DNA of 64,000 nucleotides from Polynucleobacter antarcticus (GTDB lineage Bacteria > Pseudomonadota > Gammaproteobacteria > Burkholderiales > Burkholderiaceae): contig NZ_CP028941.1 in assembly GCF_013307245.1 (NCBI RefSeq), positions 62,001 to 126,000 on the forward strand. The letters run 5' to 3'. Below the pieces are notes generated by a model that made no database searches, had not been told where the DNA came from, and was given only the letters and a program-made list of their open reading frames with translations. A program made the position numbers and the translations under genes. The stretch's first letter is position 1, and each line of letters begins with the position of its first letter. This document shows positions 32,400 through 41,334 of the stretch, one piece after another.

Positions 32400-33473
32400 T
32401 TAAGCTTTAGATACGATTTCTTTTAAAGCAGTCAACAATTCATTACTTTGCTCATCCGTACCAATGGTAATGCGCAGAAAATTATCAATGCGGGGCAGCT
32501 TAAAGTGACGCACGATAATCCCTCTATCGCGTAGGGCTTGATACAGTGTTGCACCAGCGTGTTTTGGGTGCTGGGTAAAAATGAAGTTTGCTGTTGAGGG
32601 TAGTGTTGCAAAGCCAAGGCTTTCTAATTCTTTCACTAAGCGTTCGCGTGTCTTTATTACTTTTGCGCTTGTAGCTTCTAAGTGTGCTTGATCTTCTACT
32701 GCAGCAATAGCTCCGACCTGTGCTAATTTTCCTAGTGGATAAGAGTTAAAACTATTCTTGACGCGTTCTAGGCCTTCAATCAGAGTAGGGTGACCCACAG
32801 CAAATCCCACCCTCAATCCTGCTAATGCGCGTGATTTTGAGAGTGTGTGTACAACGAGTAGGTTTTCAGGACAAGCAGATCCTCGTAGTAGGGGAATACA
32901 TGACTCTGTGCCGTAATCGACATAAGCTTCATCAATCACGAGAACCGAAGCGGTGTTTTTCGCTAGGAGCGCTTCAATTTCTGCGCGCGGGATTGCTCTG
33001 CCGGTTGGGGCATTCGGGTTTGGGAAAATAATTCCCCCATTCGGAAACGTAAAGTCTCGGGTGTCCACTTCAAAGTCAGGGCCCAAAGGGATGGTTTGGT
33101 ATTCCATACCAAATAGCTTGCAATAGACCGGGTAGAAGCTATAAGTGATGTCAGGAAATTGCACAGGCTGAGCTTGCTTCAAAAGACCTAAAAATACATG
33201 GGCAAGCACTTCATCAGACCCATTGCCTAAAAACACCTGTTTTGGGTCAAGACCATGTAAATCAGCGATCGCCTTTTTAAGAGCAGCACCTCCTGGGTCA
33301 GGATAGAGTCTTAAATCCTCATTAATTTGCTGGCTTATTGCAGTCAAGGCCTTGGGCGATGGGCCATAAGGACTCTCATTGGTATTGAGTTTGACTAGCC
33401 GCGCCATTTGCGGTTGCTCCCCAGGGGTGTAAGGGGTAAGGGTCTGCACTACGGGGTTCCAAAAACGGCTCAT
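32400..33473 (-). CDS. hisC: Histidinol-phosphate aminotransferase, on the opposite strand to its cluster
   Basis: HisC is a PLP-dependent fold type I aminotransferase making histidinol phosphate. The 357-residue protein shows [51 protein letters not shown] and the cofactor lysine in [17 protein letters not shown]. It is complete. Its orientation is unusual: it sits between hisD and hisB but is transcribed the other way, diverging from hisB with 114 bases between the start codons. It therefore needs its own promoter. Confidence 0.94.
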   Translation of the reverse strand: MSRFWNPVVQTLTPYTPGEQPQMARLVKLNTNESPYGPSPKALTAISQQINEDLRLYPDPGGAALKKAIADLHGLDPKQVFLGNGSDEVLAHVFLGLLKQAQPVQFPDITYSFYPVYCKLFGMEYQTIPLGPDFEVDTRDFTFPNGGIIFPNPNAPTGRAIPRAEIEALLAKNTASVLVIDEAYVDYGTESCIPLLRGSACPENLLVVHTLSKSRALAGLRVGFAVGHPTLIEGLERVKNSFNSYPLGKLAQVGAIAAVEDQAHLEATSAKVIKTRERLVKELESLGFATLPSTANFIFTQHPKHAGATLYQALRDRGIIVRHFKLPRIDNFLRITIGTDEQSNELLTALKEIVSKA

Positions 33474-33587
33474 GAGGGACTCTGGTCAAAAATCAGCAAG
33501 AAAATGAGAAAACTCAGCATTTATATCTGCATGAGCAATGATATTATGAGGCTTCAATCAACACTTCGCCTCGCGGCGCAACGAAGC

Positions 33588-34175
33588 ATGCGGCAAGCCG
33601 ACGTCACCCGAAACACTTCGGAAACCAAAATTCAAATTGTCATCAATTTAGATGGCACTGGTAAAGCTGAGCTCGCCTCAGGCGTGCCTTTTCTGGATCA
33701 TATGCTCGATCAAATTGCCCGTCACGGCATGATCGACCTTAAAGTCGTTGCCAATGGCGATACCCATATTGATGATCACCATACGGTTGAGGATGTAGGA
33801 ATTACCTTGGGGCAGGCCATTGCCAAGGCGGTAGGCGATAAGGCAGGTATTACACGGTATGGCCACTCTTATGTTCCTTTGGATGAAACTTTATCGCGTG
33901 TCGTGATTGATTTTTCAGGTCGTCCGGGTTTGGAATTTAATGTTCCCTTTACCCGTGCACGGGTAGGTGATTTTGATGTGGATCTGAGCATTGAGTTTTT
34001 CCGTGGTTTTGTGAACCATGCGGGCGTGACATTGCACATCGATAATCTGCGGGGCATTAATGCCCACCATCAAATTGAAACAGTGTTCAAGGCTTTTGGC
34101 CGTGCTCTGCGTATGGCTTTAGAGCTTGATCCAAGAGCGGCTGGTGTGGTGCCTTCGACCAAAGGCAGTCTGTAA
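33588..34175 (+). CDS. hisB: Imidazoleglycerol-phosphate dehydratase
   Basis: HisB dehydrates imidazoleglycerol phosphate using a di-manganese site. The start at 33588 ([20 protein letters not shown]) matches the usual N-terminus and gives 195 residues; the frame is open upstream but that part overlaps hisC. Metal-binding histidines lie in [25 protein letters not shown] and NAHHQIE. It is a monofunctional HisB without the phosphatase domain found in enterobacteria. After the hisC turnaround it is the first gene of the hisBHAF unit. Confidence 0.94.
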   Translation: MRQADVTRNTSETKIQIVINLDGTGKAELASGVPFLDHMLDQIARHGMIDLKVVANGDTHIDDHHTVEDVGITLGQAIAKAVGDKAGITRYGHSYVPLDETLSRVVIDFSGRPGLEFNVPFTRARVGDFDVDLSIEFFRGFVNHAGVTLHIDNLRGINAHHQIETVFKAFGRALRMALELDPRAAGVVPSTKGSL

Positions 34176-34240
34176 TTTAGAAGCCTTCCAGTGCTTTCTA
34201 TTAGAAGACTGCCCAACACAACACAAAATACAGGTTAACT

Positions 34241-34921
34241 TTGGCACCAACCATTGCGATTGTGGATTACGGCATGGGCAACCTTCGTTCCGTGTATCAG
34301 GCATTTCATCATGTCGCGCCGGACGCCAATATTCTGATTGCCAATAAACCTGAAGAGATCCTTGCTGCCGAGCGGGTAGTGCTGCCTGGTCAGGGGGCGA
34401 TGCCCGACTGTATGAAGCATCTCAAAGAGTCTGGCTTACTGGAAGCTTTGTTGGAAGCAGCTAAGAGCAAGCCACTATTAGGGGTTTGCGTCGGAGAGCA
34501 GATGCTATTTGACCAAAGTGCTGAAGTACGTGCTGAAGTGAAAACCGATACGAATACGCCCTGGACCCCCTGTTTGGGATTAATTCCTGGAGAGGTACGT
34601 CGTTTTGATTTAGCTGAAAAAAAGCTGCGCCAAGCAGATGGCTCTGCCTATAAAGTTCCCCACATGGGCTGGAATCAAGTACGCCAAGATCGTCAGCACC
34701 CCTTATGGAGCGGTATTCCGGATTTAACGAGCTTTTACTTTGTGCATAGCTACTATGTTGTGCCACAACGTCAAGAAGACATTGTGGGATCAACAGAATA
34801 TGGCGATTGGTTTACATCTGCGGTGGCAAAGGATAATATTTTTGCAACGCAGTTTCATCCAGAAAAAAGTGCAGAATATGGTTTGAAGCTTTATAAAAAT
34901 TTTGTTTCTTGGCAACCCTAA
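34241..34921 (+). CDS. hisH: Imidazole glycerol phosphate synthase, glutaminase subunit
   Basis: HisH hydrolyses glutamine and channels ammonia to HisF. The 226-residue class I amidotransferase starts with TTG at 34241 (product [14 protein letters not shown]). The catalytic triad is Cys in [12 protein letters not shown] and His/Glu in [14 protein letters not shown]. An insertion around residues 95-125 is slightly longer than in E. coli HisH. It sits between hisB and hisA. Confidence 0.94.
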   Translation: MAPTIAIVDYGMGNLRSVYQAFHHVAPDANILIANKPEEILAAERVVLPGQGAMPDCMKHLKESGLLEALLEAAKSKPLLGVCVGEQMLFDQSAEVRAEVKTDTNTPWTPCLGLIPGEVRRFDLAEKKLRQADGSAYKVPHMGWNQVRQDRQHPLWSGIPDLTSFYFVHSYYVVPQRQEDIVGSTEYGDWFTSAVAKDNIFATQFHPEKSAEYGLKLYKNFVSWQP

Positions 34922-34940
34922 CCCTAAACAACGCGCTGCT

Positions 34941-35702
34941 ATGCTACTAATCCCTGCAATTGATTTAAAAGACGGCCACTGTGTTCGACTCGAGCAGGGT
35001 GATATGGATAAAGCTACGGTGTTCTCTGAAGACCCTGGGGCTATGGCTGCACATTGGATTAGTAAAGGTGCGCGACGTTTGCACCTGGTTGATCTAAATG
35101 GTGCCTTTGCTGGCAAACTCAAAAATGAGTCTGCAATTAAATCTATCCTTAAAGCAGTCGGAGATGAAATTCCTGTCCAACTCGGTGGTGGCATTCGGGA
35201 TTTAGAAACCATTGAACGTTTATTGGATGATGGTATTAGTACTGTGATTATTGGCACAGCTGCCGTGAAGCGCCCTGGATTTGTTCAGGATGCGTGCACA
35301 GCTTTTCCAGGGCACATCATGGTTGGATTAGACGCGCGTGATGGCAAAGTAGCGACCGATGGTTGGAGCAAGATTACAGGCCATGAAGTGATTGACCTTG
35401 CGAAGAAGTTTGAAGATTGGGGAGTTGAAGCCATCATCTACACCGATATCGGGCGCGATGGCATGCTCAAAGGCGTAAATATGGACGCTACGATTAAATT
35501 GGCTCAGGCTATTCGGATTCCGGTAATTGCTAGTGGTGGCTTATCTAATAATCAGGATATTGAAGCCTTGTGCGAGGCCGAGCCCGAAGGCATTATGGGT
35601 GTAATTGCTGGCCGATCTATTTATGCTGGCGATTTAGATTTAACAGCAGCGCAAAAATATGCGGATGAGTTGACACTCAAGTTTTCTAAGAAATTTATCT
35701 AG
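34941..35702 (+). CDS. hisA: Phosphoribosylformimino-5-aminoimidazole carboxamide ribotide isomerase
   Basis: HisA is the (beta/alpha)8 isomerase converting ProFAR to PRFAR. The ATG at 34941 gives 253 residues beginning [20 protein letters not shown]; the catalytic Asp lies in that IDLKDG segment and a second Asp in [24 protein letters not shown] and [14 protein letters not shown] bind phosphates. Its stop codon overlaps the hisF GTG. Confidence 0.95.
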   Translation: MLLIPAIDLKDGHCVRLEQGDMDKATVFSEDPGAMAAHWISKGARRLHLVDLNGAFAGKLKNESAIKSILKAVGDEIPVQLGGGIRDLETIERLLDDGISTVIIGTAAVKRPGFVQDACTAFPGHIMVGLDARDGKVATDGWSKITGHEVIDLAKKFEDWGVEAIIYTDIGRDGMLKGVNMDATIKLAQAIRIPVIASGGLSNNQDIEALCEAEPEGIMGVIAGRSIYAGDLDLTAAQKYADELTLKFSKKFI

Positions 35703-36460
35703 TGCTCACAAAAAGAATTATTCCTTGTTTGGATGTCACTGCGGGGCGCGTTGTTAAAGGGGTGAACTTTGTGGGTCTGCGTGATGCTGGTGACCCCGTA
35801 GAGATTGCGCGTCGCTATGACGCACAAGGCGCTGACGAGTTAACTTTTTTGGATATTACGGCAACATCGGATGGGCGGGATTTGATCTTGCACATCATTG
35901 AAGAGGTTGCCTCTCAAGTCTTTATTCCTTTAACGGTAGGCGGTGGCGTGCGGGTAGTAGCCGACGTGAGGCGTTTACTGAATGCGGGTGCGGATAAAGT
36001 CAGCATGAACTCTTCAGCAGTGATTAATCCTGACCTCGTATCGGATGCGGCTGCGTACTATGGTTCGCAATGTATTGTGGTGGCGATTGATGCTAAAAAA
36101 ACAGAGGCTGGTCATTGGGAAGTATTTACCCATGGCGGAAGAACGGCGACTGGTAAAGATGTTGTGGGCTGGGCAATAGAAGTTACAAAACGCGGCGCCG
36201 GTGAAATCTTACTAACGAGTATGAATCGTGATGGTAGTAAAGATGGTTTTGATTTGGAGTTAACCGCTGCCGTGAGTGATGCAGTAAGTATTCCAGTAAT
36301 TGCCTCAGGCGGAGTCGGTAACTTACAGCATTTGGTGGATGGCATTACTAAAGGCCATGCGGATGCTGTTTTAGCAGCGAGTATTTTTCATTATGGTGAG
36401 TTCACCGTTGGTCAGGCAAAAGAATATATGGCTAGCCAAGGAATTCCAGTAAGACTGTAA
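35702..36460 (+). CDS. hisF: Imidazole glycerol phosphate synthase, cyclase subunit
   Basis: HisF uses ammonia from HisH to convert PRFAR to imidazole glycerol phosphate and AICAR. The 252-residue barrel starts with GTG at 35702. The catalytic aspartates are in [19 protein letters not shown] and [29 protein letters not shown] and [11 protein letters not shown] are the phosphate sites. In other Burkholderiales hisI and hisE follow directly; here a HicB-like gene and a toxin-antitoxin pair intervene. Confidence 0.95.
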   Translation: MLTKRIIPCLDVTAGRVVKGVNFVGLRDAGDPVEIARRYDAQGADELTFLDITATSDGRDLILHIIEEVASQVFIPLTVGGGVRVVADVRRLLNAGADKVSMNSSAVINPDLVSDAAAYYGSQCIVVAIDAKKTEAGHWEVFTHGGRTATGKDVVGWAIEVTKRGAGEILLTSMNRDGSKDGFDLELTAAVSDAVSIPVIASGGVGNLQHLVDGITKGHADAVLAASIFHYGEFTVGQAKEYMASQGIPVRL

Positions 36461-36469
36461 TTTCTATCC

Positions 36470-36862
36470 TTAGGCGCTAATCGCCATATGGGCGATAAAA
36501 GCAGAACGATTTTCTCCGGCTGACTTAGCTTTAGCATCCAATCTTGCCAGCACTCTTTTTGGCAAGGTAATGTTTACCCTTTCGATGTCGTCGGAGAGTA
36601 GGGCTGGATCAATCTCAGCAATGGCCCAAATGCAGCCCTTAAATTCTTTTTTCTTTTGTAGATCGGTAATGGAGCTAGGCTTGGGTATATCTTTACCCGC
36701 ATCTAATGCCGTTTCAATCCATAGTTCGATTGCTTCTTTAGCATTTTCAATAGCCTCATCAATTCCGCTATCAGCAGCAGAAAAGCATCCAGGTAAATCA
36801 GGCGCAATCACGCCCCATGCCTTCGTATCGTTGCCCGCCTCAATCGCAATGGGATATTTCAT
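36470..36862 (-). CDS. HicB-family antitoxin-like protein, no HicA seen
   Basis: The 130-residue product (start MKYPIAIEAGND at 36862) combines a HicB N-terminal RNase H-like domain (WGVIAPDLPGCFSAADSGID) with a C-terminal ribbon-helix-helix segment (RVNITLPKRVLARLDAKAKS). HicB proteins normally neutralise the small RNA-cleaving toxin HicA, encoded next to them. I looked on both sides and found no HicA-like frame, so this appears to be an orphan regulator or a remnant. It is convergent with hisF, 9 bases away. Confidence 0.85.
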   Translation of the reverse strand: MKYPIAIEAGNDTKAWGVIAPDLPGCFSAADSGIDEAIENAKEAIELWIETALDAGKDIPKPSSITDLQKKKEFKGCIWAIAEIDPALLSDDIERVNITLPKRVLARLDAKAKSAGENRSAFIAHMAISA

Positions 36863-36987
36863 TATGGGGCTTTTATTTAACTTAATATACACATCATACA
36901 CACAAAATAAGGCTGTGTCCATAAGATGAGCATGGGCTTTTATTTGCCTAGTATTTTTATGAAGGTTGCTCTACCTGCATAATCCTA

Positions 36988-37001
36988 TTAAACTAGTTTA
37001 A
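36988..37001. promoter_or_regulatory. Palindromic operator candidate upstream of the Phd/VapC pair
   Basis: TTAAACTAGTTTAA is a perfect 14-bp palindrome ending 19 bases before the antitoxin start, and a second imperfect copy of its right arm follows (AATAAACCAGTT, 37000-37011). Phd-type antitoxins repress their own promoter by binding such sites. Function is inferred from position. Confidence 0.55.
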
Positions 37002-37020
37002 TAAACCAGTTGGATACTAT

Positions 37021-37275
37021 ATGAAATCAATCCCTATCACTGTTGGTGCATTTGAGGCTAAAACCCATTTAGCGGAGCTGTTGAGAAAAGTAAGTACTGG
37101 CCAAGTCGTACGAATTACACAGCGCGGAAAACCTGTTGCAGACTTGATGCCGATCACTGAAGAGGGTATGCAATCAACATCACTAGCAGCCCAAAAAATG
37201 CTGGCATTGATGCATGAGGCAAAGGCTCAAGATGGAATTGATATTAAGGCGCTCATCAATGCGGGTAGAGATTAA
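37021..37275 (+). CDS. Phd/YefM-type antitoxin
   Basis: The 84-residue protein matches the Phd/YefM antitoxin fold: ITVGAFEAKTHLAELLRKVS near the start and VVRITQRGKPVADLMPI, with a C-terminal helix-rich tail (about 50-84) that would wrap the toxin. Its stop codon shares a base with the toxin start, the usual coupling of an antitoxin-toxin pair. It is inserted between hisF and hisI. Confidence 0.9.
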   Translation: MKSIPITVGAFEAKTHLAELLRKVSTGQVVRITQRGKPVADLMPITEEGMQSTSLAAQKMLALMHEAKAQDGIDIKALINAGRD

Positions 37276-37703
37276 TGGATTTTGTCCTAGATAACTCTAT
37301 CGTCATGCGTTGGCTTTTTGATGATGGCGGAACAAAAGATCGCCAATACTCAGAGACTATTTTAAATTCAATCGTAGCCGGTACTTACACACCGATCGCC
37401 CCAGGAATCTGGCCACTGGAGATTGCCAACGTTATCTCAAGGGCAGAGGCAATGGGACAAATTGAAGAAATGCGAAGTGCCCATTTCTTAGAAATCATTC
37501 GGGAGATGGGAGTAACGACTGAGCCCGTTTCTCAAAGCGTTTGCTTTGGAGGGGTGTTGCATTTAGCCAGAGCTTACAAACTGAGCTCTTATGACAGCGC
37601 CTATTTAGAGTTAGCAATGCGTCAAGGTATACCCTTGGCAACTTTAGACAAAGACTTAATTGGCGCCATGAAGAAGGTAGGTGTTCCAAGGCTATTAGTT
37701 TAG
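37275..37703 (+). CDS. PIN-domain toxin (VapC-like)
   Basis: The 142-residue PIN-domain ribonuclease has its expected acidic residues: Asp-6 (FVLDNSIVMRW), Glu-49 (WPLEIANV), Asp-107 (LSSYDSAYLELA) and Asp-125 (LATLDKDL). VapC toxins usually cleave tRNA or rRNA when freed from antitoxin. All catalytic positions are present, so it is probably active. Paired with the overlapping Phd-like antitoxin. Confidence 0.9.
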   Translation: MDFVLDNSIVMRWLFDDGGTKDRQYSETILNSIVAGTYTPIAPGIWPLEIANVISRAEAMGQIEEMRSAHFLEIIREMGVTTEPVSQSVCFGGVLHLARAYKLSSYDSAYLELAMRQGIPLATLDKDLIGAMKKVGVPRLLV

Positions 37704-37757
37704 TTACGGAATACAAACTTTTATTGCTACAAAAATAAATCTGTCAAAATTGAAGAA

Positions 37758-38162
37758 ATGAGCATATTTAATCCCATCCCATCTTTAGACCCTGGCCCAT
37801 GGCTAGACGCTGTAACCTGGAATGAACAAGGTCTTGTCCCGGTGATTGCACAAGAGGTTGGCACCAAAGATGTCTTGATGATGGCTTGGATGAATCGCGA
37901 TGCGCTTTTAGCAACCTTACGTTTAGGCGAAGCAGTCTATTGGACCCGCTCAAGACAAAAACTGTGGCACAAGGGTGAAGAGTCAGGTCATATCCAAAAA
38001 GTGAAGGAAATTCGTTTGGATTGCGATGGCGATACGATTTTGCTATTGGTAGAGCAAAAGGACGGCATTGCTTGTCATACCGGTGAGCACAGCTGCTTCT
38101 TTTTGCAATGGGATTCAGTTAAATCTGCATGGGTCGATGAGTCCACTAAAAAGCATTCGTAG
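37758..38162 (+). CDS. hisI: Phosphoribosyl-AMP cyclohydrolase
   Basis: HisI opens the purine ring of PR-AMP, the third step of histidine synthesis. The 134-residue protein shows the zinc and magnesium ligand motifs [42 protein letters not shown] and [10 protein letters not shown]. It is monofunctional; the next step, hisE, is a separate gene at 38910. It is flanked on both sides by toxin-antitoxin genes. Confidence 0.95.
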   Translation: MSIFNPIPSLDPGPWLDAVTWNEQGLVPVIAQEVGTKDVLMMAWMNRDALLATLRLGEAVYWTRSRQKLWHKGEESGHIQKVKEIRLDCDGDTILLLVEQKDGIACHTGEHSCFFLQWDSVKSAWVDESTKKHS

Positions 38163-38194
38163 TTATTGATTTAAGGCCAAACTAAGCCCTAAAA

Positions 38195-38218
38195 TGGTAT
38201 ATACTTTGATATATATCA
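38195..38218. promoter_or_regulatory. Imperfect palindrome upstream of vapBC
   Basis: TGGTATATAC (38195-38204) and GATATATATCA (38208-38218) form an AT-rich inverted repeat around TTT. It ends at the AGGAGG ribosome site (38218-38223) of the antitoxin gene. This is the usual place for VapB autorepression; the site could also contain the -10 element. Confidence 0.5.
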
Positions 38219-38231
38219 GGAGGGTCAAATG

Positions 38232-38492
38232 ATGGTCCAAACAGCAAAAATCTTCATGAATGGGCGTAGCCAGGCCATTCGGTTACCAGCAGCCTTTCGT
38301 TTTGATGAAAAAGAAGTCTTTATTCGTAAAGATCCGGCTACTGGTGATTTGATTCTTTCACGTAAGCCCGATAACTGGGATGGTTTTTTCCTTGCCTTGA
38401 ATCAGGCTGAGATCCCACTAGGTTTTTTGTCAGCTGAGGAGCGCAATCAAGGTATTCATAATCGGGATCCTTTTGAGGGCCTGGAAGAGTAA
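38232..38492 (+). CDS. vapB: VapB-type antitoxin (AbrB/SpoVT fold)
   Basis: The product starts AKIFMNGRSQAIRLPAAFRF after a few residues, the swapped-hairpin AbrB fold typical of VapB, followed by a C-terminal toxin-binding tail. Two adjacent ATGs exist (38229 and 38232); 38232 is 8 bases from AGGAGG and preferred, giving 86 residues. The stop overlaps the vapC start by one base. Confidence 0.9.
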   Translation: MVQTAKIFMNGRSQAIRLPAAFRFDEKEVFIRKDPATGDLILSRKPDNWDGFFLALNQAEIPLGFLSAEERNQGIHNRDPFEGLEE

Positions 38493-38896
38493 TGCCGGCT
38501 AAAAGATATATGCTTGACACCAATATGGTGAGTGGCCTGATAAAACAACACCCTAATATAGTGAGAAAGATTACTAGTATTCCTATGGAACAGCTGTGTT
38601 TATCGGCTATTTCTGAGGGAGAAATACTATTTGGCTTGGCTAAAAAACCTCAAGCCAAGAACCTTCGTAGAGTAGTGGAAGAATTCTTAAAGCGAGTAGA
38701 TGTTCTTGGGTGGGATAGTCAAGTTGCTGAGCGTTATGGTAAGTTGAGGGCAGACTTAGAGCTAAATGGGGTGTTATTAGGGGCTTTAGATGTTCAAATC
38801 GCAGCGCATGCTTTAAGCGAAAACACCATCTTAGTGACCAATGACCAAGCGTTTAAAAGGGTCAAGCAGTTAAAGATTGAAGATTGGACGCAGTAA
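38492..38896 (+). CDS. vapC: VapC PIN-domain toxin
   Basis: The 134-residue ribonuclease has Asp-9 ([11 protein letters not shown]), Glu-44 (SEGEILFG), Asp-100 ([14 protein letters not shown]) and Asp-118 (LVTNDQAF), the VapC catalytic set, and ends with the common VapC-type KIEDW. It is the second PIN toxin in 1.7 kb and not closely similar to the first. It sits between hisI and hisE, ending 13 bases before hisE. Confidence 0.92.
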   Translation: MPAKRYMLDTNMVSGLIKQHPNIVRKITSIPMEQLCLSAISEGEILFGLAKKPQAKNLRRVVEEFLKRVDVLGWDSQVAERYGKLRADLELNGVLLGALDVQIAAHALSENTILVTNDQAFKRVKQLKIEDWTQ

Positions 38897-38909
38897 TTTA
38901 AATACACAT

Positions 38910-39311
38910 ATGAATAAAGCCAATACAGTACCAGCAGATTTAAATAGGTCTTTAGCCCATTTGGCTGACGTAGTAGATCAGCGCCGTGATGCATTTAAGG
39001 CAGGCCAAGCTGACCCCAAGACTTCCTATACTGCTTTGCTCTTTTCTAAGGGCGACGATGGGATTTTGAAGAAAATTGGTGAGGAAGCTACCGAAGCAGT
39101 CATGGCGGCTAAAGATGCCCGTCATGCCAATTTAGCCCCTGAACAGCAGAAGCTTCTGGTTGGAGAAATGGCGGATTTGTGGTTCCACTGTTTAATAGCC
39201 CTTTCTCAGTTTGGTTTACGCCCAGAAGATGTTGTTGGTGAATTAGAGCGTCGTTTAGGCACATCCGGTATTGAAGAAAAGGCTGCCAGAAAGGCCAATG
39301 GCAATGATTGA
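38910..39311 (+). CDS. hisE: Phosphoribosyl-ATP pyrophosphatase
   Basis: HisE hydrolyses PR-ATP to PR-AMP, the second step of histidine synthesis. The 133-residue protein contains the MazG-like helical motif [15 protein letters not shown] and [14 protein letters not shown], whose acidic residues bind magnesium. ATG 38910 is used. It overlaps the start of the HIT gene by 8 bases and lies directly behind vapC. Confidence 0.94.
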   Translation: MNKANTVPADLNRSLAHLADVVDQRRDAFKAGQADPKTSYTALLFSKGDDGILKKIGEEATEAVMAAKDARHANLAPEQQKLLVGEMADLWFHCLIALSQFGLRPEDVVGELERRLGTSGIEEKAARKANGND

Positions 39312-39681
39312 GCAAAGCAAATCTGTGGCGCATGACCCCAATTGCCTCTTTTGTAAGATTTCTGAGGGCTCAATCCCCTCACAGAAGGTCTATGAGGATG
39401 AAGAAATCTATGCATTTAAGGACATAAACCCTGCTGCCCCAGTACATTTTTTGATTATCCCTAGAAAGCACATGCCCATGCTGGAGTCTGCAGAAAGCCA
39501 GGATGCCCCATTGCTAGGTAGAATGATGGAATTAGCACCACGGCTTGCCAAAGAACAGGGTTGTCGTCCGGGTAAGGATGGCGGCTTTAGATTGATGGTG
39601 AATAATGGTGCAGATGGTGGGCAGGAGGTCTTTCACTTGCATTTGCATGTGATGGGCGGTCCGCGCCCCTGGAATAAATAA
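39304..39681 (+). CDS. HIT-family nucleotide-binding protein
   Basis: The 125-residue protein is a HINT-like purine nucleoside phosphoramidase candidate. The zinc-type [13 protein letters not shown] is near the start and the histidine triad [13 protein letters not shown] near the end. ATGs at 39298 and 39304 are both possible; AAAGG upstream fits 39304 better. A HIT gene between hisE and tatA is a standard betaproteobacterial arrangement. Confidence 0.93.
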   Translation: MIEQSKSVAHDPNCLFCKISEGSIPSQKVYEDEEIYAFKDINPAAPVHFLIIPRKHMPMLESAESQDAPLLGRMMELAPRLAKEQGCRPGKDGGFRLMVNNGADGGQEVFHLHLHVMGGPRPWNK

Positions 39682-39697
39682 TCCAAGGAGATTAAAG

Positions 39698-39949
39698 ATG
39701 GGCTCATTTAGCATTTGGCATTGGGTGATTGTTTTGGTGATTGTGATGTTGGTATTCGGGACTAAGAAGTTACGTAATATCGGCACCGATTTAGGTGGTG
39801 CAGTGAAGGGCTTCAAAGATGGCATGAAAGCCCCTGAAGAAGCTAAAACTGAAACCACAGAACAAATCCCACAAAATGCAGCTGCCACAACTACTGCCGC
39901 AGCCTCTGCAGAAAAAACTGTAGATGTCCAAGCTAAAGACGTGAAGTAA
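39698..39949 (+). CDS. tatA: Twin-arginine translocase subunit TatA
   Basis: The 83-residue protein has the short N-terminal membrane helix and hinge of TatA ([20 protein letters not shown]), an amphipathic helix with [14 protein letters not shown], and an alanine/threonine-rich tail. TatA oligomers form the passage for folded proteins. First of tatABC; an AAGGAG ribosome site precedes it. Confidence 0.95.
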   Translation: MGSFSIWHWVIVLVIVMLVFGTKKLRNIGTDLGGAVKGFKDGMKAPEEAKTETTEQIPQNAAATTTAAASAEKTVDVQAKDVK

Positions 39950-39990
39950 TCATCATCAAAAACATCCTTAGAAATTGATGTGCTCATTGC

Positions 39991-40470
39991 ATGATTGATC
40001 TTGGAGTTTCAAAGCTCGCACTCATCGCGGTAGTGGCTCTGATTGTCGTCGGTCCTGATCGTTTACCGAAGGTCGCTCGCATGGCGGGTAATTTATTTGG
40101 ACGGATGCAGCGTTATATGGCTGATGTTAAATCTGAAGTCAGCCGCCAAATGGAAGTGGAAGAGTTTAAAAAGCTCCGCGAAGAAAGTACTGCTGCTTTT
40201 AAAGAGGTGGAGACAAGCCTGCAATCAACCGTGCAAGAGGCTGGTGGAAATTTAAGCGATCAAGCAGATGTCTATGGCAGCCACTTAAATACACTCCCGT
40301 TGGATGCCAAAGAAGTGCTTGCTAAATCAACCCGTCAGGGCCGCAAGAGTTGGGGTGTCAGACGTGCAGCAAGACCTACTTGGTATAAGCACTCTACTGG
40401 GGTACGAACCCGTGTTCAGTCAGGCGCTGCCAGAATGAAGCGCTTTCAGTACAGCGCCAACAATACGTAA
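39991..40470 (+). CDS. tatB: Twin-arginine translocase subunit TatB
   Basis: The 159-residue TatB starts MIDLGVSKLALIAVVALIVV, followed by GPDRLPKVARMAG, the TatB signature, and an extended charged helix. The basic C-terminal third (residues 110-155) is rich in Arg. TatB and TatC form the receptor for twin-arginine signals. Rieske protein PetA, encoded at 48436, is a likely client. Confidence 0.95.
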   Translation: MIDLGVSKLALIAVVALIVVGPDRLPKVARMAGNLFGRMQRYMADVKSEVSRQMEVEEFKKLREESTAAFKEVETSLQSTVQEAGGNLSDQADVYGSHLNTLPLDAKEVLAKSTRQGRKSWGVRRAARPTWYKHSTGVRTRVQSGAARMKRFQYSANNT

Positions 40471-40479
40471 CCATTACTG

Positions 40480-41334
40480 ATGCCCGATACTAACGCTGCC
40501 GAAGATTCAGGCTTACAGGAATCTTTTCTTTCGCATTTATATGAGTTGCGTGATCGCGTCATTAAATCGGCGATTGCTATTATTGGTGTTTTCTTGTGCC
40601 TGGTGTATTGGGCGCCCGATATTTTTCACTTATTTGCTCAGCCACTCTTAAAAGCATTACCGGTTGGTGCCAAGATGATTGTGACCGACGTCACGGGCTC
40701 CTTCTTTGTCCCGATGAAAGTCACCATGCTGGTGTCCTTCTTAATTGCATTGCCGGTAGTAATGTATCAGTTGTGGGCTTTTATTGCACCTGGCCTTTAT
40801 CAGCATGAGCGTACCCTGATCGTGCCACTCGTTATTAGCAGTTACAGCCTCTTTCTGGTTGGTATGTCTTTCGCATATTTCTTAGTCTTCCCCACCGTAT
40901 TTGAATTTATGGCCAGTTACAACGCCCCACTGGGCGCAGAGATGTCGACGGATATTGATAAATATCTCAGTTTTGCCATGACGACATTTTTAGCATTCGG
41001 CATTACTTTTGAAGTGCCAGTCGTCGTAGTAGTCCTAGTACGCATGCGGATAGTAACTCTAGAGAAGTTACGAGAAATCAGACCCTATGTGATTGTCGGT
41101 GCCTTTGTCATTGCCGCCATTGTGACTCCGCCGGATGTACTCTCACAGTTATTACTCGCCATACCAATGACGATACTGTATGAACTCGGATTAATCGTGG
41201 CGCGCTTTTATGTGCCTAAGCCTGCTGATGACGAAAGCGATGAAGGCAATACAACTGACAAAGGTAATGCCGCTGACAAAAATAATGCCCCAGATAAAGA
41301 TAATGCAGCGGATAAAGGAAATACTGCAAATTAA
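40480..41334 (+). CDS. tatC: Twin-arginine translocase subunit TatC
   Basis: The 284-residue protein has six membrane helices and the TatC motifs ESFLSHLYELRDRVIKSA (near residue 10), FFVPMKVTMLVSFLIALPVV and GIIFEVPV-like FGITFEVPVVVVVLVRM. Residues after about 245 form a hydrophilic tail made of six-residue repeats (41245-41331), not part of the conserved domain. It is convergent with the Sel1-like gene and overlaps its end by 4 bases. Confidence 0.95.
   Translation: MPDTNAAEDSGLQESFLSHLYELRDRVIKSAIAIIGVFLCLVYWAPDIFHLFAQPLLKALPVGAKMIVTDVTGSFFVPMKVTMLVSFLIALPVVMYQLWAFIAPGLYQHERTLIVPLVISSYSLFLVGMSFAYFLVFPTVFEFMASYNAPLGAEMSTDIDKYLSFAMTTFLAFGITFEVPVVVVVLVRMRIVTLEKLREIRPYVIVGAFVIAAIVTPPDVLSQLLLAIPMTILYELGLIVARFYVPKPADDESDEGNTTDKGNAADKNNAPDKDNAADKGNTAN
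41245..41331 (+). repeat. 18-bp tandem repeats coding the TatC tail
   Basis: Four 18-base units (41245, 41263, 41281 and 41299) plus a 15-base partial unit encode GNTTDK, GNAADK, NNAPDK, DNAADK and GNTAN. The unit is [G/N/D]N[T/A]xDK. The repeats are imperfect at DNA level, so they are not a recent expansion. They extend the cytoplasmic C-terminus of TatC. Confidence 0.9.

Noticed and set aside
33408..33587. N-terminal extension of HisB
   Set aside because: It overlaps the hisC start region and has no family similarity; the standard HisB N-terminus begins at 33588.
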